From: Propionibacterium sp.
Lineage (GTDB): Bacteria > Actinomycetota > Actinomycetes > Propionibacteriales > Propionibacteriaceae
DNA length: 8,475 nt
Reading direction: 5' to 3'
Assembly (NCBI GenBank): GCA_012514785.1
Contig: JAAYZP010000063.1
Span: 1 to 8,475, forward strand
Below are positions 1 to 5,836 of this stretch, one piece after another. The notes beneath the pieces are model-generated. The model was not told the origin of the DNA, made no database searches, and was given only the letters and a program-made list of their open reading frames with translations. Each line of letters begins with the position of its first letter. Within the stretch, counting starts at the first letter, position 1. The position numbers and the translations under genes were made by a program.

Positions 1-247
1 AATACTCCTCGTACTCCTGCGTGGAGAGCTGCACGGGCACGATCGTGTACCCGTCGTGGTCGAATCCATCGATCTTCTCATCGGGTGCGCCGTGCCAGCC
101 CACCCACGCGCCGCCCTTGGCGCGCATGACGGGTTCGAGGGCGGTCACCAGGCCGCCGGGGGATGTGCGCCAGCTGACGGCACCGTCGTCGTCGGTCGTA
201 CGGTCTACGGGAAGTCGGTTGGCGACCACTACGAATGAAGCACTCAC
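1..247 (-). CDS. otsA: Trehalose-6-phosphate synthase (GT20), N-terminal 82 residues, cut by window edge
   Basis: This is the start of the glycosyltransferase that joins UDP-glucose and glucose-6-phosphate into trehalose-6-phosphate in the cytoplasm. Reading the minus strand from a GTG at 247-245 gives MSASFVVVANRLPVDR. The ANRLPV block (residues 9-14) is the GT20 N-terminal signature, whose Arg contacts glucose-6-phosphate in E. coli OtsA. SPGGLVTAL (29-37) carries the paired glycines of the nucleotide-sugar loop, and WVGWHG (48-53) matches the family's W-x-GW-x-G motif. An AGGAGG ribosome-binding site lies five bases before the GTG, which fixes the start. The frame stays open to base 1, so the catalytic C-terminal half lies outside the window. 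Its divergent neighbour is otsB, the next enzyme of the pathway. The family call is firm, but integrity of the rest of the gene cannot be judged. Confidence 0.93.
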   Translation of the reverse strand, partial: MSASFVVVANRLPVDRTTDDDGAVSWRTSPGGLVTALEPVMRAKGGAWVGWHGAPDEKIDGFDHDGYTIVPVQLSTQEYEEY

Positions 248-306
248 TTGATCCTCCTGGGATTGGTTACACCTTACCGAAGGAAGTTTCATGGCAGGCT
301 GGTGGC
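248..306. promoter_or_regulatory. Divergent otsA/otsB promoter region (59 bases)
   Basis: Both trehalose genes must be transcribed from this gap or from inside each other's 5' ends. On the minus strand TAAGGT (276-271) fits the actinobacterial -10 pattern TAnnnT and would start an otsA transcript near base 264, leaving a short leader that still contains the AGGAGG site. No good -35 is visible for it. On the plus strand TTGGTT (263-268) with TTTCAT (287-292) is a weak pair with an 18-base spacer. It would give an almost leaderless otsB transcript, which fits the lack of a ribosome-binding site before otsB. The promoter assignments are inference; only the divergent arrangement is certain. Confidence 0.45.
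253..258 (-). promoter_or_regulatory. Strong ribosome-binding site of otsA
   Basis: On the minus strand AGGAGG is followed by five bases (ATCAA) and then the GTG start at 247. This near-perfect Shine-Dalgarno decides the otsA start. Confidence 0.8.
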
Positions 307-1113
307 ATGGATGCCATGCTTGCAAGATCTGCCCACGCCGAGGGATTCATCGCTGCTGCCGGGGACAACCCGGACTCGACGCTCGTCGCCCTCGACTTCG
401 ACGGAACACTGTCGGAGATGGTCGAGGACCCCGAGCAGGCGTTCATACACCCCGAGGCGAGGCGTGCACTCGCGGAGCTCATCGGCAGGGTGGGTCACGT
501 CGCGATCATCACGGGCAGGCCCGTCGACCAGGTCCGCCGGCTCGGCTACCTCAACGACGACCTGCTGCAGAAGCTGATCGTGCTCGGCCAGTACGGTGCC
601 GAACGGCTCGACAGCGACGGCCGGCGGGTGCCGGATGCCGCCCCGAGTGTGCGCCGGGCCATCGAGGAGCTCCAGCCGTTGGCCGACGAGTACCCGGGGC
701 TGTTCATCGAGGACAAACAGCACGCCGTCGGCGTCCACACGCGCCGTGCGCCCAAGGGCACGCTGGCCAAGGTGGAGTCGACGGTCGTGGCGGTGGCGCA
801 GCGGCTCGGGCTCGAGGTGGAGCCGGGCAAGGAAGTCCTCGAGCTGCGCGCACACCGCGTCTCCAAGGGCGAGGCCCTGCGCGGCCTAATGCGGGAGACG
901 GCGGCCGAGGCGGTGGCGATGGTCGGCGACGACCTCGGCGACATCTCGGCGTTCGACGTCATCAAGGAGCACCAGGCCAGCGGCAAGCCGGGTCTCGTCG
1001 TCGTGTCGGGGTCCGAGGAGCGGCCCGAACTCACCGAGATGGCGGACATGCTGTGCGGAGGGCCCGCGGGCGTGGCCGTGTGGATGGACTCCGTCGGGGT
1101 CAACCCCGCCTGA
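307..1113 (+). CDS. otsB: Trehalose-6-phosphate phosphatase (HAD superfamily)
   Basis: It removes phosphate from trehalose-6-phosphate to release trehalose, the second step after OtsA. The 268-residue product has the HAD motifs in order: DFDGT (residues 30-34, nucleophile D30 and acid/base D32), ITGRP (68-72, motif II Thr), K187 in RVSKGEAL, and GDDLGD (207-212, the Mg-binding motif IV). PGKEVLELR (173-181) just before the Lys is typical of this phosphatase family. Length is normal for a stand-alone OtsB. I chose ATG 307. An ATG nine bases downstream (316) is possible, and extending upstream to 235 would run into otsA's ribosome-binding site and start codon. No clear Shine-Dalgarno precedes 307; AGGAAG at 281-286 is too far away, so translation may be leaderless. 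The 3' end overlaps the convergent acetyltransferase gene by 14 bases. Confidence 0.92.
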   Translation: MDAMLARSAHAEGFIAAAGDNPDSTLVALDFDGTLSEMVEDPEQAFIHPEARRALAELIGRVGHVAIITGRPVDQVRRLGYLNDDLLQKLIVLGQYGAERLDSDGRRVPDAAPSVRRAIEELQPLADEYPGLFIEDKQHAVGVHTRRAPKGTLAKVESTVVAVAQRLGLEVEPGKEVLELRAHRVSKGEALRGLMRETAAEAVAMVGDDLGDISAFDVIKEHQASGKPGLVVVSGSEERPELTEMADMLCGGPAGVAVWMDSVGVNPA

Positions 1114-1696
1114 TCACCTTGGCGGGGTTGCCGACGACGACCGCGCCGGCAGGCACGTCCTTGGTGACCACGGCCCCGGCGCCGACGACCGCGTCGTCGC
1201 CGACCAGCACGCCGGTCAGCACGATCGCTCCGCCGCCGATCCACACGTTCTGCCCGATGGTGATCGGGTCGGCCGCCTCGAGCTTCGCCCGCCGCGCTTC
1301 GGCGCCCAGCGGGTGCACGGGGGTGAGGAGCTGGACGTTCGGCCCGATCAGGGTGTCGTCACCGATGCGGATGTCGACGACGTCGAGCGCCACGAGCCCG
1401 AAGTTGATGTAGACGCGTTCGCCGAGGTGCAGATTCTTACCGTAATCCACCATGATCGGCGGTCGGACGACGGCGTCCTCACCGACGGTGCCCAGCAACT
1501 CGCGCAGGATGCCCGGGGCGTCGTCGGGATCGTCGACGAACGCCCGCTGGTAGCGGCTGGCCAGATGTTGGGCCGACTCCATGAGCTCCTGCAGTTCGGC
1601 GTCGTCGCCGAGGTACCAGTCGCCCTCGCGCATGCGTTGACGGTGGCTGCGGCCGTCGTCGTCGAGGGTCGCGCTAGGATTCGGTTCGCGTGGCAT
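1100..1696 (-). CDS. maa: Maltose/sugar O-acetyltransferase-like protein (left-handed beta-helix, Maa/NodL/LacA type)
   Basis: It probably transfers an acetyl group from acetyl-CoA to a sugar hydroxyl. The 198-residue product has the N-terminal Mac (maltose acetyltransferase) helical region: REGDWYLGDDAEL at residues 23-35 resembles the family's M-x-x-G-x-x-Y start. A hexapeptide-repeat beta-helix follows from about 85 to 190 (IGDDTLIGPNV, ITIGQNVWIGGGA, VGDDAVVGAGAVV). HPL at 128-130 supplies the expected catalytic His128, and NPAKVIRRG is the standard C-terminus. Three starts are stacked: GTG 1705, ATG 1702 and ATG 1696. I prefer ATG 1696 because AGGG (1708-1705) sits eight bases before it. 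The true acceptor sugar cannot be read from sequence. The gene converges on otsB with a 14-base overlap and diverges from the tRNA gene. Confidence 0.85.
   Translation of the reverse strand: MPREPNPSATLDDDGRSHRQRMREGDWYLGDDAELQELMESAQHLASRYQRAFVDDPDDAPGILRELLGTVGEDAVVRPPIMVDYGKNLHLGERVYINFGLVALDVVDIRIGDDTLIGPNVQLLTPVHPLGAEARRAKLEAADPITIGQNVWIGGGAIVLTGVLVGDDAVVGAGAVVTKDVPAGAVVVGNPAKVIRRG
1101..1130. terminator. Perfect 10-bp hairpin at the convergent otsB/acetyltransferase ends; probable bidirectional terminator
   Basis: CAACCCCGCC (1101-1110) and GGCGGGGTTG (1121-1130) are exact inverted repeats around a 10-base loop (1111-1120) that begins with otsB's TGA stop. The stem is eight G-C and two A-T pairs. 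No T-run follows on either strand, so this is a U-less hairpin of the kind often proposed as a terminator in high-GC actinobacteria. It lies wholly within the last codons of the acetyltransferase gene (Asn-Pro-Ala before the loop, Arg-Arg-Gly-stop after it), and its left arm also encodes the end of otsB. The structure is seen directly; terminator function is inferred. Confidence 0.6.
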
Positions 1697-1718
1697 ACCC
1701 ATCACCCTAGTCGGAGAG

Positions 1719-1732
1719 TTAGACTGCTCTAA
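1719..1732. promoter_or_regulatory. Palindrome with -10-like hexamer, probable tRNA promoter element
   Basis: TTAGA-CTGC-TCTAA is an inverted repeat with five-base arms. Within it TAGACT (1720-1725) matches the actinobacterial -10 pattern TAnnnT. It would start transcription about ten bases before the mature tRNA 5' end at 1743. No TTGACA-like -35 is visible 16-18 bases upstream, where the acetyltransferase start codons lie. The palindrome could instead be an operator. Confidence 0.35.
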
Positions 1733-1742
1733 TCGGCTTCGG

Positions 1743-1819
1743 GGGGCGTTAGCTCAGCCGGTTAGAGCAAGGGACTCATAATCCCTGGGTCGCGGGTTCG
1801 AGCCCCGCACGCCCCACCA
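1743..1819 (+). tRNA. tRNA with anticodon CAT, most likely elongator tRNA-Met
   Basis: The 77 bases fold into a full cloverleaf. The acceptor stem is GGGGCGT/ACGCCCC, the D stem GCTC/GAGC, the anticodon stem AGGGA/TCCCT around the loop CTCATAA (anticodon CAT), the variable loop GGGTC, and the T arm GCGGG-TTCGAGC-CCCGC. The CCA end is encoded (1817-1819). The G1-C72 pair and the anticodon stem without three consecutive G-C pairs next to the loop argue against the initiator tRNA. The same anticodon occurs in tRNA-Ile2, where TilS modifies C34 to lysidine. I cannot exclude that, since separating them needs comparison with the genome's other CAT tRNAs. No T-rich terminator follows. Confidence 0.93.
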
Positions 1820-1915
1820 GCAATGCGCAGCGACGCCAAATACGAGGCACCTGCCGCGAGTGCTCCGACGTCGACGCACAGATTGCTCAGTGCCCGAGCC
1901 AGCGGCAACAGCCGA

Positions 1916-2662
1916 TCAACTGCCCCGCAGCTCGCGCAGCGCAGCCGGGTCCGTGATGGCGATCCAGCGTCGCCCGGAATCGATGATGCCGGCCTTCTTC
2001 CAGGCGCTGAGCTGACGGCTCACCGACTCGGTGGCGGCACCCGCCATCGCGGCCAGGTCGTCCCGGCCGATCGGGATCTGCAGCAGGATCCCGTCCTCCC
2101 ACCGACGGCCCACCTTCGCTCCCAGCCCGAGCAGCACCGCGGCCAGGCGCTGCTGGAGCGCCGCGCCGGAGAGCAGGTGCACGGAGGTCTGGGCCTTCGC
2201 CAGGCGGTCGCCCAACACCTTGACCGTCGCGAGCGCCACGTCGGGGTAGTCGCGCATCACCTTGGCGTAGTCGGCGGCGTCCAGCATCAGGATGCACCCG
2301 TCGGTCATGCCCCACGCGTTCTCGACGTAGGACTCGAAGCCGAGTTCGGGGATCGCGCCGAAGAAGTCGCCGGGCGTGCGCACGTCGAGCAACGTCTGCC
2401 GGCCTTCGGCCGAATCGCGCGTGATCTTCACGATGCCGTGCGCGACGAAGTACATCCGCTCGGCCGGCTGGCCCCGCAGGTAGATGGCCTCGTCCTCGAG
2501 CATCCCGTGTGCGCCGCAGCGTTCCTCCACCTCAGCCACCTGCGCGGCCGTCAGCCCGCGGAACATCGGCGCGCGGGCGATCGCCGCCTGCCGCACGTCC
2601 AGCGAACATTCGTGCACCTCGATCACGGGAAGCTGCACCGGAACCGTGCGTCGCTCAGTCAT
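1916..2662 (-). CDS. Crp/Fnr-family transcriptional regulator with FNR-type recognition helix
   Basis: A 248-residue protein with the standard two-domain layout. A cyclic-nucleotide-binding-type beta-roll spans about 32-130 (PMFRGLTAAQ at 32-41, PGDFFG at 97-102). A dimerisation helix (about 138-180) follows, then a winged helix-turn-helix near 199-236. The recognition helix reads TESVSRQLSAWKKAGI. E212, S215 and R216 reproduce the E-x-x-S-R pattern with which FNR reads TTGAT half-sites. The Arg-Ser pair that holds cAMP in CRP is absent after PGDFFG, and the only cysteines (19, 49, 123) do not form FNR's N-terminal [4Fe-4S] set, so the effector is unknown. ATG 2662 is supported by AGGGG six bases upstream. 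It lies 12 bases behind the membrane-protein gene and is probably co-transcribed with it. It is convergent to the tRNA. Confidence 0.88.
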   Translation of the reverse strand: MTERRTVPVQLPVIEVHECSLDVRQAAIARAPMFRGLTAAQVAEVEERCGAHGMLEDEAIYLRGQPAERMYFVAHGIVKITRDSAEGRQTLLDVRTPGDFFGAIPELGFESYVENAWGMTDGCILMLDAADYAKVMRDYPDVALATVKVLGDRLAKAQTSVHLLSGAALQQRLAAVLLGLGAKVGRRWEDGILLQIPIGRDDLAAMAGAATESVSRQLSAWKKAGIIDSGRRWIAITDPAALRELRGS

Positions 2663-2668
2663 CGCATG

Positions 2669-2673
2669 CCCCT
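2669..2673 (-). promoter_or_regulatory. Ribosome-binding site of the Crp/Fnr gene
   Basis: AGGGG, within AAAGGGG, ends six bases before ATG 2662 on the minus strand. It fills most of the 12-base gap after the upstream gene's TGA (2677-2675), which supports one transcript with independent re-initiation. Confidence 0.7.
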
Positions 2674-2674
2674 T

Positions 2675-3598
2675 TCAGAGGCGACGATTCACCGTCGGCT
2701 CTCCGCCGCCCTCGGTGCCCTCGTCGTCGGGTTCCCCCATCGTAGGCGTGAACTCGTCATCCGGTGGCGCACCCCCGCCCTCCGTCGGGGTGCCCTCCTG
2801 GGGGGAGCCGCTCCCGCCCTCGCCGCTGCCGGTGGCCTCGCTGGGGACCGGCGGCGGGGGAGAGACGAGCGGGGCATTCTGGAACGCGAGGATCGCCAGC
2901 AGGAGCCCGAGCGCCGCCAGAAGCAACATGATCAGCCACGACACGAACACCGAGATCCAGCCCGCGCGATCCCGGCGCCCCGGCCAGCTGAGCGGCCACA
3001 GCCGCGTGGTCCCGGCTTTCGTGCGGTCGATCCAGTGCAGCTTGTAGTCCGGGCCGGCCGGCCGGCTCAGCGGCGCCGCCGTCTGGAGGTCGACCGCGTG
3101 GAACACCCGCGTGGCCTCGCCGACGGCACGCTCGCTGCCGTCGAACGCCAGCGCCACCCAGGGGGCTCGGGGCGGCAGGTGCTGCAGGCTGGGGTCGTCG
3201 TCCTCGGGCCGGAATCGCACCTTCATCCGGCCCTCGTCCTGGTCCTGCCCACCCCGGGCGACGACGGTGTCGATGTGCATCGCGTTGACTTCGCCCGAGA
3301 AGCGGGAGCGGGCCGCCGGGTCCGCCGCGGCGCCGTCGTTCAGCAGCAGCAGGAGGACCGAGTCGCCGCCCTCCTCGTGCGCCGTGTAGGCGACGCCTGC
3401 AGGGGTGCCGACCACGCGCGAGTCCAGCCAGAAATCGCCGACGCGGCTGGGGTCGTCGGCGCCGAGCGGCTGGTGGCCGCGGAACTGGCCGGGGGCGAAG
3501 TCCTCCGGGGACGGCGACGCGACGGCGCCCGCGTCCGGGGCGTCGGGGTCGTACGCATCAGCGACCTCGTCGTACGGGTCGTCGTCGGCCTGAGTCAT
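2675..3598 (-). CDS. Single-pass membrane protein with degenerate kinase-N-lobe-like domain and Pro/Gly/Glu-rich tail
   Basis: I do not recognise a named family. The 307-residue product has an acidic, disordered-looking N-terminus (1-45), a folded region (about 50-205), one transmembrane helix (214-240, WISVFVSWLIMLLL...) and a low-complexity tail (245-303) rich in Pro, Gly, Glu and Ser. GRRDR before the helix suggests N-terminus inside, tail outside. Residues 53-107 follow the spacing of actinobacterial Ser/Thr-kinase N-lobes: VG-x-F-x-L-x-x-R, then GVAYTAHEEGG, VLLLLL and DPAARSRFSGEV. The ATP-binding Lys is replaced by Leu84 and the glycine-rich loop is lost. APWVAL (145-150) recalls the kinase hinge strand TPWLAT. 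There is no HRD or DFG motif, so it cannot be an active kinase. ATG 3598 has only a weak GGTGAG site nine bases upstream. It is divergent from moxR and followed by the Crp/Fnr gene. The gene is solid; the kinase resemblance is my reading. Confidence 0.8.
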   Translation of the reverse strand: MTQADDDPYDEVADAYDPDAPDAGAVASPSPEDFAPGQFRGHQPLGADDPSRVGDFWLDSRVVGTPAGVAYTAHEEGGDSVLLLLLNDGAAADPAARSRFSGEVNAMHIDTVVARGGQDQDEGRMKVRFRPEDDDPSLQHLPPRAPWVALAFDGSERAVGEATRVFHAVDLQTAAPLSRPAGPDYKLHWIDRTKAGTTRLWPLSWPGRRDRAGWISVFVSWLIMLLLAALGLLLAILAFQNAPLVSPPPPVPSEATGSGEGGSGSPQEGTPTEGGGAPPDDEFTPTMGEPDDEGTEGGGEPTVNRRL

Positions 3599-3722
3599 CG
3601 AACCAATCTCACCACACTTCCCCAAGCAACCGGGTCTCGAAGGCCCGCGCGCGAGCAGGGCACTCGATTGGCCGGGGCGGTATCGTGGCCCCAGTGAGCT
3701 ATCTGCAAAGGGAGATCTTCGC
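3599..3722. promoter_or_regulatory. Divergent intergenic region between the membrane-protein unit and the moxR operon
   Basis: These 124 bases must carry the promoters of both units. For moxR, TATCGT (3681-3686) fits TAnnnT and would give a leader of roughly 30 bases containing AAAGGGAG (3707-3714), eight bases before the GTG start. It is flanked by a five-base inverted repeat, GGGGC (3674-3678) and GCCCC (3688-3692), which might be an operator over the -10. No convincing -35 is present. On the minus strand I found no TAnnnT candidate, so that promoter is unassigned. No clear TTGAT-ATCAA FNR box or TGTGA-TCACA CRP box is visible here. Confidence 0.4.
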
Positions 3723-4787
3723 GTGAGCACGATGCCAACCGAGCCGAGCGCTCTGCCCCAGACCGTCGGCGAAGCGGCCAAGCTGCTCGGCGTCGCGATC
3801 AGCCAGGTGCAGCGCGTCATCGTCGGCCAGGAACACATGGTCCAGCAGCTCATGGTGTCGCTGCTCGCGAAGGGCCACTGTCTGCTGGAGGGCGTGCCCG
3901 GCGTCGCGAAGACGCTGGCCGTGCGCAGCTTCGCGGATGTCGTCGGCGGCGACTTCGCGCGCGTCCAGTTCACCCCCGACCTCGTGCCCTCCGACATCGT
4001 CGGCACCCGGATCTACTCCGCCAAGTCGGAGACGTTCGAGACCGAGCTGGGCCCGGTGTTCGTCAACTTCGTGTTGGCCGACGAGATCAACCGCGCCCCG
4101 GCGAAGGTCCAGTCGGCGATGCTCGAGCTCATGGCCGAGAAGCAGGTCTCCCTCGGCGGCCGCACGTACCCGGCGCCGAAGCCGTTCATCGTGATCGCTA
4201 CCCAGAACCCCATCGAATCCGAGGGCGTCTACCCACTGCCCGAGGCCCAGCGCGACCGCTTCCTGCTCAAGGTCGACGTGCCCTACCCGCGCGGCAACGA
4301 GGAGCTGGAGATCCTGCGTCGGATGTCCGTCTCCGCCCCCACCGCCGATCGCGTGCTGAACCCCGAGGTCGTCCGGCACCTGCAGGACATGGCGTCGAAC
4401 GTGTTCGTGCACAACCTCGTCGCCGAGTACATCGTGCGCCTCGTGCTCGCCACCCGCGAACCCACGGACTTCGGCATGCCCGACCTCGAGAACGTCATCC
4501 AGATCGGCTGCTCGCCGCGCGCCACGCTCGGCCTCGTCTCGGCCTCCCGCGCGCTGGCGCTGATCAACGGCCGCGACTACGTGCTGCCCACCGACGTGCA
4601 GGCCGTCGCCAAGGACGTCATGACCCACCGCCTCGTTCTCGGCTTCGACGCGGTGGCGGACAACGTCGACCCGCTCGACGTCGTCGACCGCATCCTCGCG
4701 ATGGTGCCCGCTCCCACGCCCGTGTGGAGCGACCAGCAGCGCGCCCAGGCACGCCAGCAGCACGCCCACGAGCCTGGGCGCGCCTGA
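3723..4787 (+). CDS. moxR: MoxR-family AAA+ ATPase
   Basis: A cytoplasmic AAA+ ATPase of the MoxR/RavA clade, expected to act as a ring-shaped chaperone together with VWA-domain partners. The 354 residues show Walker A GVPGVAKT (57-64), Walker B VLADE (117-121) followed by INRAPAKVQSAMLELM, sensor-1 Asn162 in ATQNPIESEG, the arginine-finger segment PEAQRDRF (173-180), and sensor-2 Arg266 in GCSPRATL (262-269) within the lid domain. All key ATPase residues are present and length is typical. GTG 3723 is preferred over ATG 3732 because AGGGAG (3709-3714) lies eight bases upstream. It leads an operon; DUF58 starts five bases after its TGA. The client protein is not indicated by the sequence. Confidence 0.94.
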   Translation: MSTMPTEPSALPQTVGEAAKLLGVAISQVQRVIVGQEHMVQQLMVSLLAKGHCLLEGVPGVAKTLAVRSFADVVGGDFARVQFTPDLVPSDIVGTRIYSAKSETFETELGPVFVNFVLADEINRAPAKVQSAMLELMAEKQVSLGGRTYPAPKPFIVIATQNPIESEGVYPLPEAQRDRFLLKVDVPYPRGNEELEILRRMSVSAPTADRVLNPEVVRHLQDMASNVFVHNLVAEYIVRLVLATREPTDFGMPDLENVIQIGCSPRATLGLVSASRALALINGRDYVLPTDVQAVAKDVMTHRLVLGFDAVADNVDPLDVVDRILAMVPAPTPVWSDQQRAQARQQHAHEPGRA

Positions 4788-4792
4788 GCGCC

Positions 4793-5836
4793 GTGGCGCA
4801 CCCCCAGTTCCAGGCACCCGACGATGCGGGCGCGGCCCGGTCGGTACTGCAGGTGCCGACCGGTCCGACGATCCCGCTCAACCGGCTGGCGCCCGAGGCG
4901 GCGCTGAGACGACTGGAGCTCACCATCGTCCGGCGCCTCGAAGGCTTCCTGCAGGGCGACCACCTGGGTCTCCTGCCGGGGCCGGGCACCGACACGAACG
5001 ACGCGCACCTCTACCAGCCCGGCCAGGACGACGTGCGCAAGATGGACTGGGCCGTCACGGCACGCACCACGGTGCCGCACGTGCGCGACACCATGGCCGA
5101 CCGGGAGCTGGAGATCTGGGGCCTGCTCGACCTCACGCCGTCGATGAACTGGGGCACCGCCGGCATCACCAAGCGCGACCTCGGCATCGCGGCCATCGCC
5201 ACCATCGGGTTCCTCAGCCAGCGCATGGGGGACCGCTTCGGCGGCATGATGATGAAGCCCGACCAGGTGCGCCGGATCCCGGCGCGCAGCGGGCGCAACG
5301 CGCTGTACGGTCTGCTGCGCAAGATGCTCGAGGAACCCATCGTGCAGGACAACGTCGAGGCGAAGTTCGAGCTCGGCGAGGGCATCGAGCAGTTGGCCAG
5401 GATGCAGCGTCGCCGCGGCATGCGCGTCGTGGTCTCCGATTTCCTCACCCCCGGCGAGGCCGAGCTCGATCCCGAGGTGCCGCCGCCGTGGGAGCGTGCC
5501 GTGCGGCGCCTCGCCGTGCGCAACCAGGTGCTGTGTATCGAGGTGCTCGACGCGGCCGAGGTGGAGTTCCCCGACGTCGGCGAGATGCTGATCCGCGACC
5601 CCGAGACCAACTTCTCCCGCTACATCAACACCTCCGACGACGCGGCCCGCGCCCGCATGGATGCGGCCACCCGGGCCCAGCGCGACCGCGTGCAGGTGGC
5701 GATCCGACGCGCCGGCGCCGGCCACATCCGGCTGCGTACCGACCGCGACTGGGTCACCGACATCGCCCGCTTCGTCCTCAACTATCGCCGCACCGCAGCG
5801 GTGCTGCACAAGCCGCCGCAGGGGGTGAGCAAGTAG
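4793..5836 (+). CDS. DUF58 domain protein (VWA-like, no membrane segment)
   Basis: DUF58 proteins are regular partners of MoxR ATPases; their biochemical role is not settled. The 347-residue product carries the family signature YQPGQDDVRKMDW (74-86) followed by TART. A VWA-like fold comes next, with a MIDAS-type sequence DLTPS (113-117, Thr in place of the first Ser) and a second acidic strand end VVVSDFLTP (212-220). It has no transmembrane helix, unlike the longer DUF58 proteins with two N-terminal membrane segments, so it should be cytosolic. GTG 4793 is chosen because it lies five bases after the moxR stop. A GTG at 4724 in the same frame would overlap moxR by 64 bases and add an Arg/Pro-rich stretch that looks non-coding. 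No good Shine-Dalgarno is present, so translational coupling to moxR is likely. Its TAG stop directly abuts the next start. Confidence 0.9.
   Translation: MAHPQFQAPDDAGAARSVLQVPTGPTIPLNRLAPEAALRRLELTIVRRLEGFLQGDHLGLLPGPGTDTNDAHLYQPGQDDVRKMDWAVTARTTVPHVRDTMADRELEIWGLLDLTPSMNWGTAGITKRDLGIAAIATIGFLSQRMGDRFGGMMMKPDQVRRIPARSGRNALYGLLRKMLEEPIVQDNVEAKFELGEGIEQLARMQRRRGMRVVVSDFLTPGEAELDPEVPPPWERAVRRLAVRNQVLCIEVLDAAEVEFPDVGEMLIRDPETNFSRYINTSDDAARARMDAATRAQRDRVQVAIRRAGAGHIRLRTDRDWVTDIARFVLNYRRTAAVLHKPPQGVSK

Noticed and set aside
21..251. Small plus-strand frames at the left edge
   Set aside because: They lie opposite the clear OtsA N-terminus and show no family features.
291..1412. Plus-strand frame starting with ATG 291, with a plausible AGGAAG five bases upstream
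   Set aside because: The frame runs through otsB out of phase and into the acetyltransferase. Its product is Arg/Gly-rich low complexity, whereas the phosphatase motifs are in the other frame.
1820..1915. Possible terminators between the tRNA and the end of the Crp/Fnr gene (CGGC-AACA-GCCG at 1903-1914, GCTC/GAGC nearby)
   Set aside because: Stems are only four base pairs with no T-run, so I do not call a terminator in this gap.
1823..3697. Long plus-strand frame (624 codons) opposite the Crp/Fnr and membrane-protein genes
   Set aside because: Arg/His/Pro-rich composition with no motifs, spanning two real minus-strand genes and their junction. It is a codon-bias shadow.
3599..3722. FNR or CRP operator in the divergent region controlling moxR
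   Set aside because: Only isolated half-site-like fragments (GTGA, GATTGG) occur, without properly spaced partners.
3599..4006. N-terminal extension of the membrane protein on the minus strand up to 4006
   Set aside because: The extension would lie antisense to the start of moxR and across its promoter, and its composition (Ser/Thr/Met/Arg mix) is unlike the rest. ATG 3598 followed by the acidic N-terminus is the natural start.
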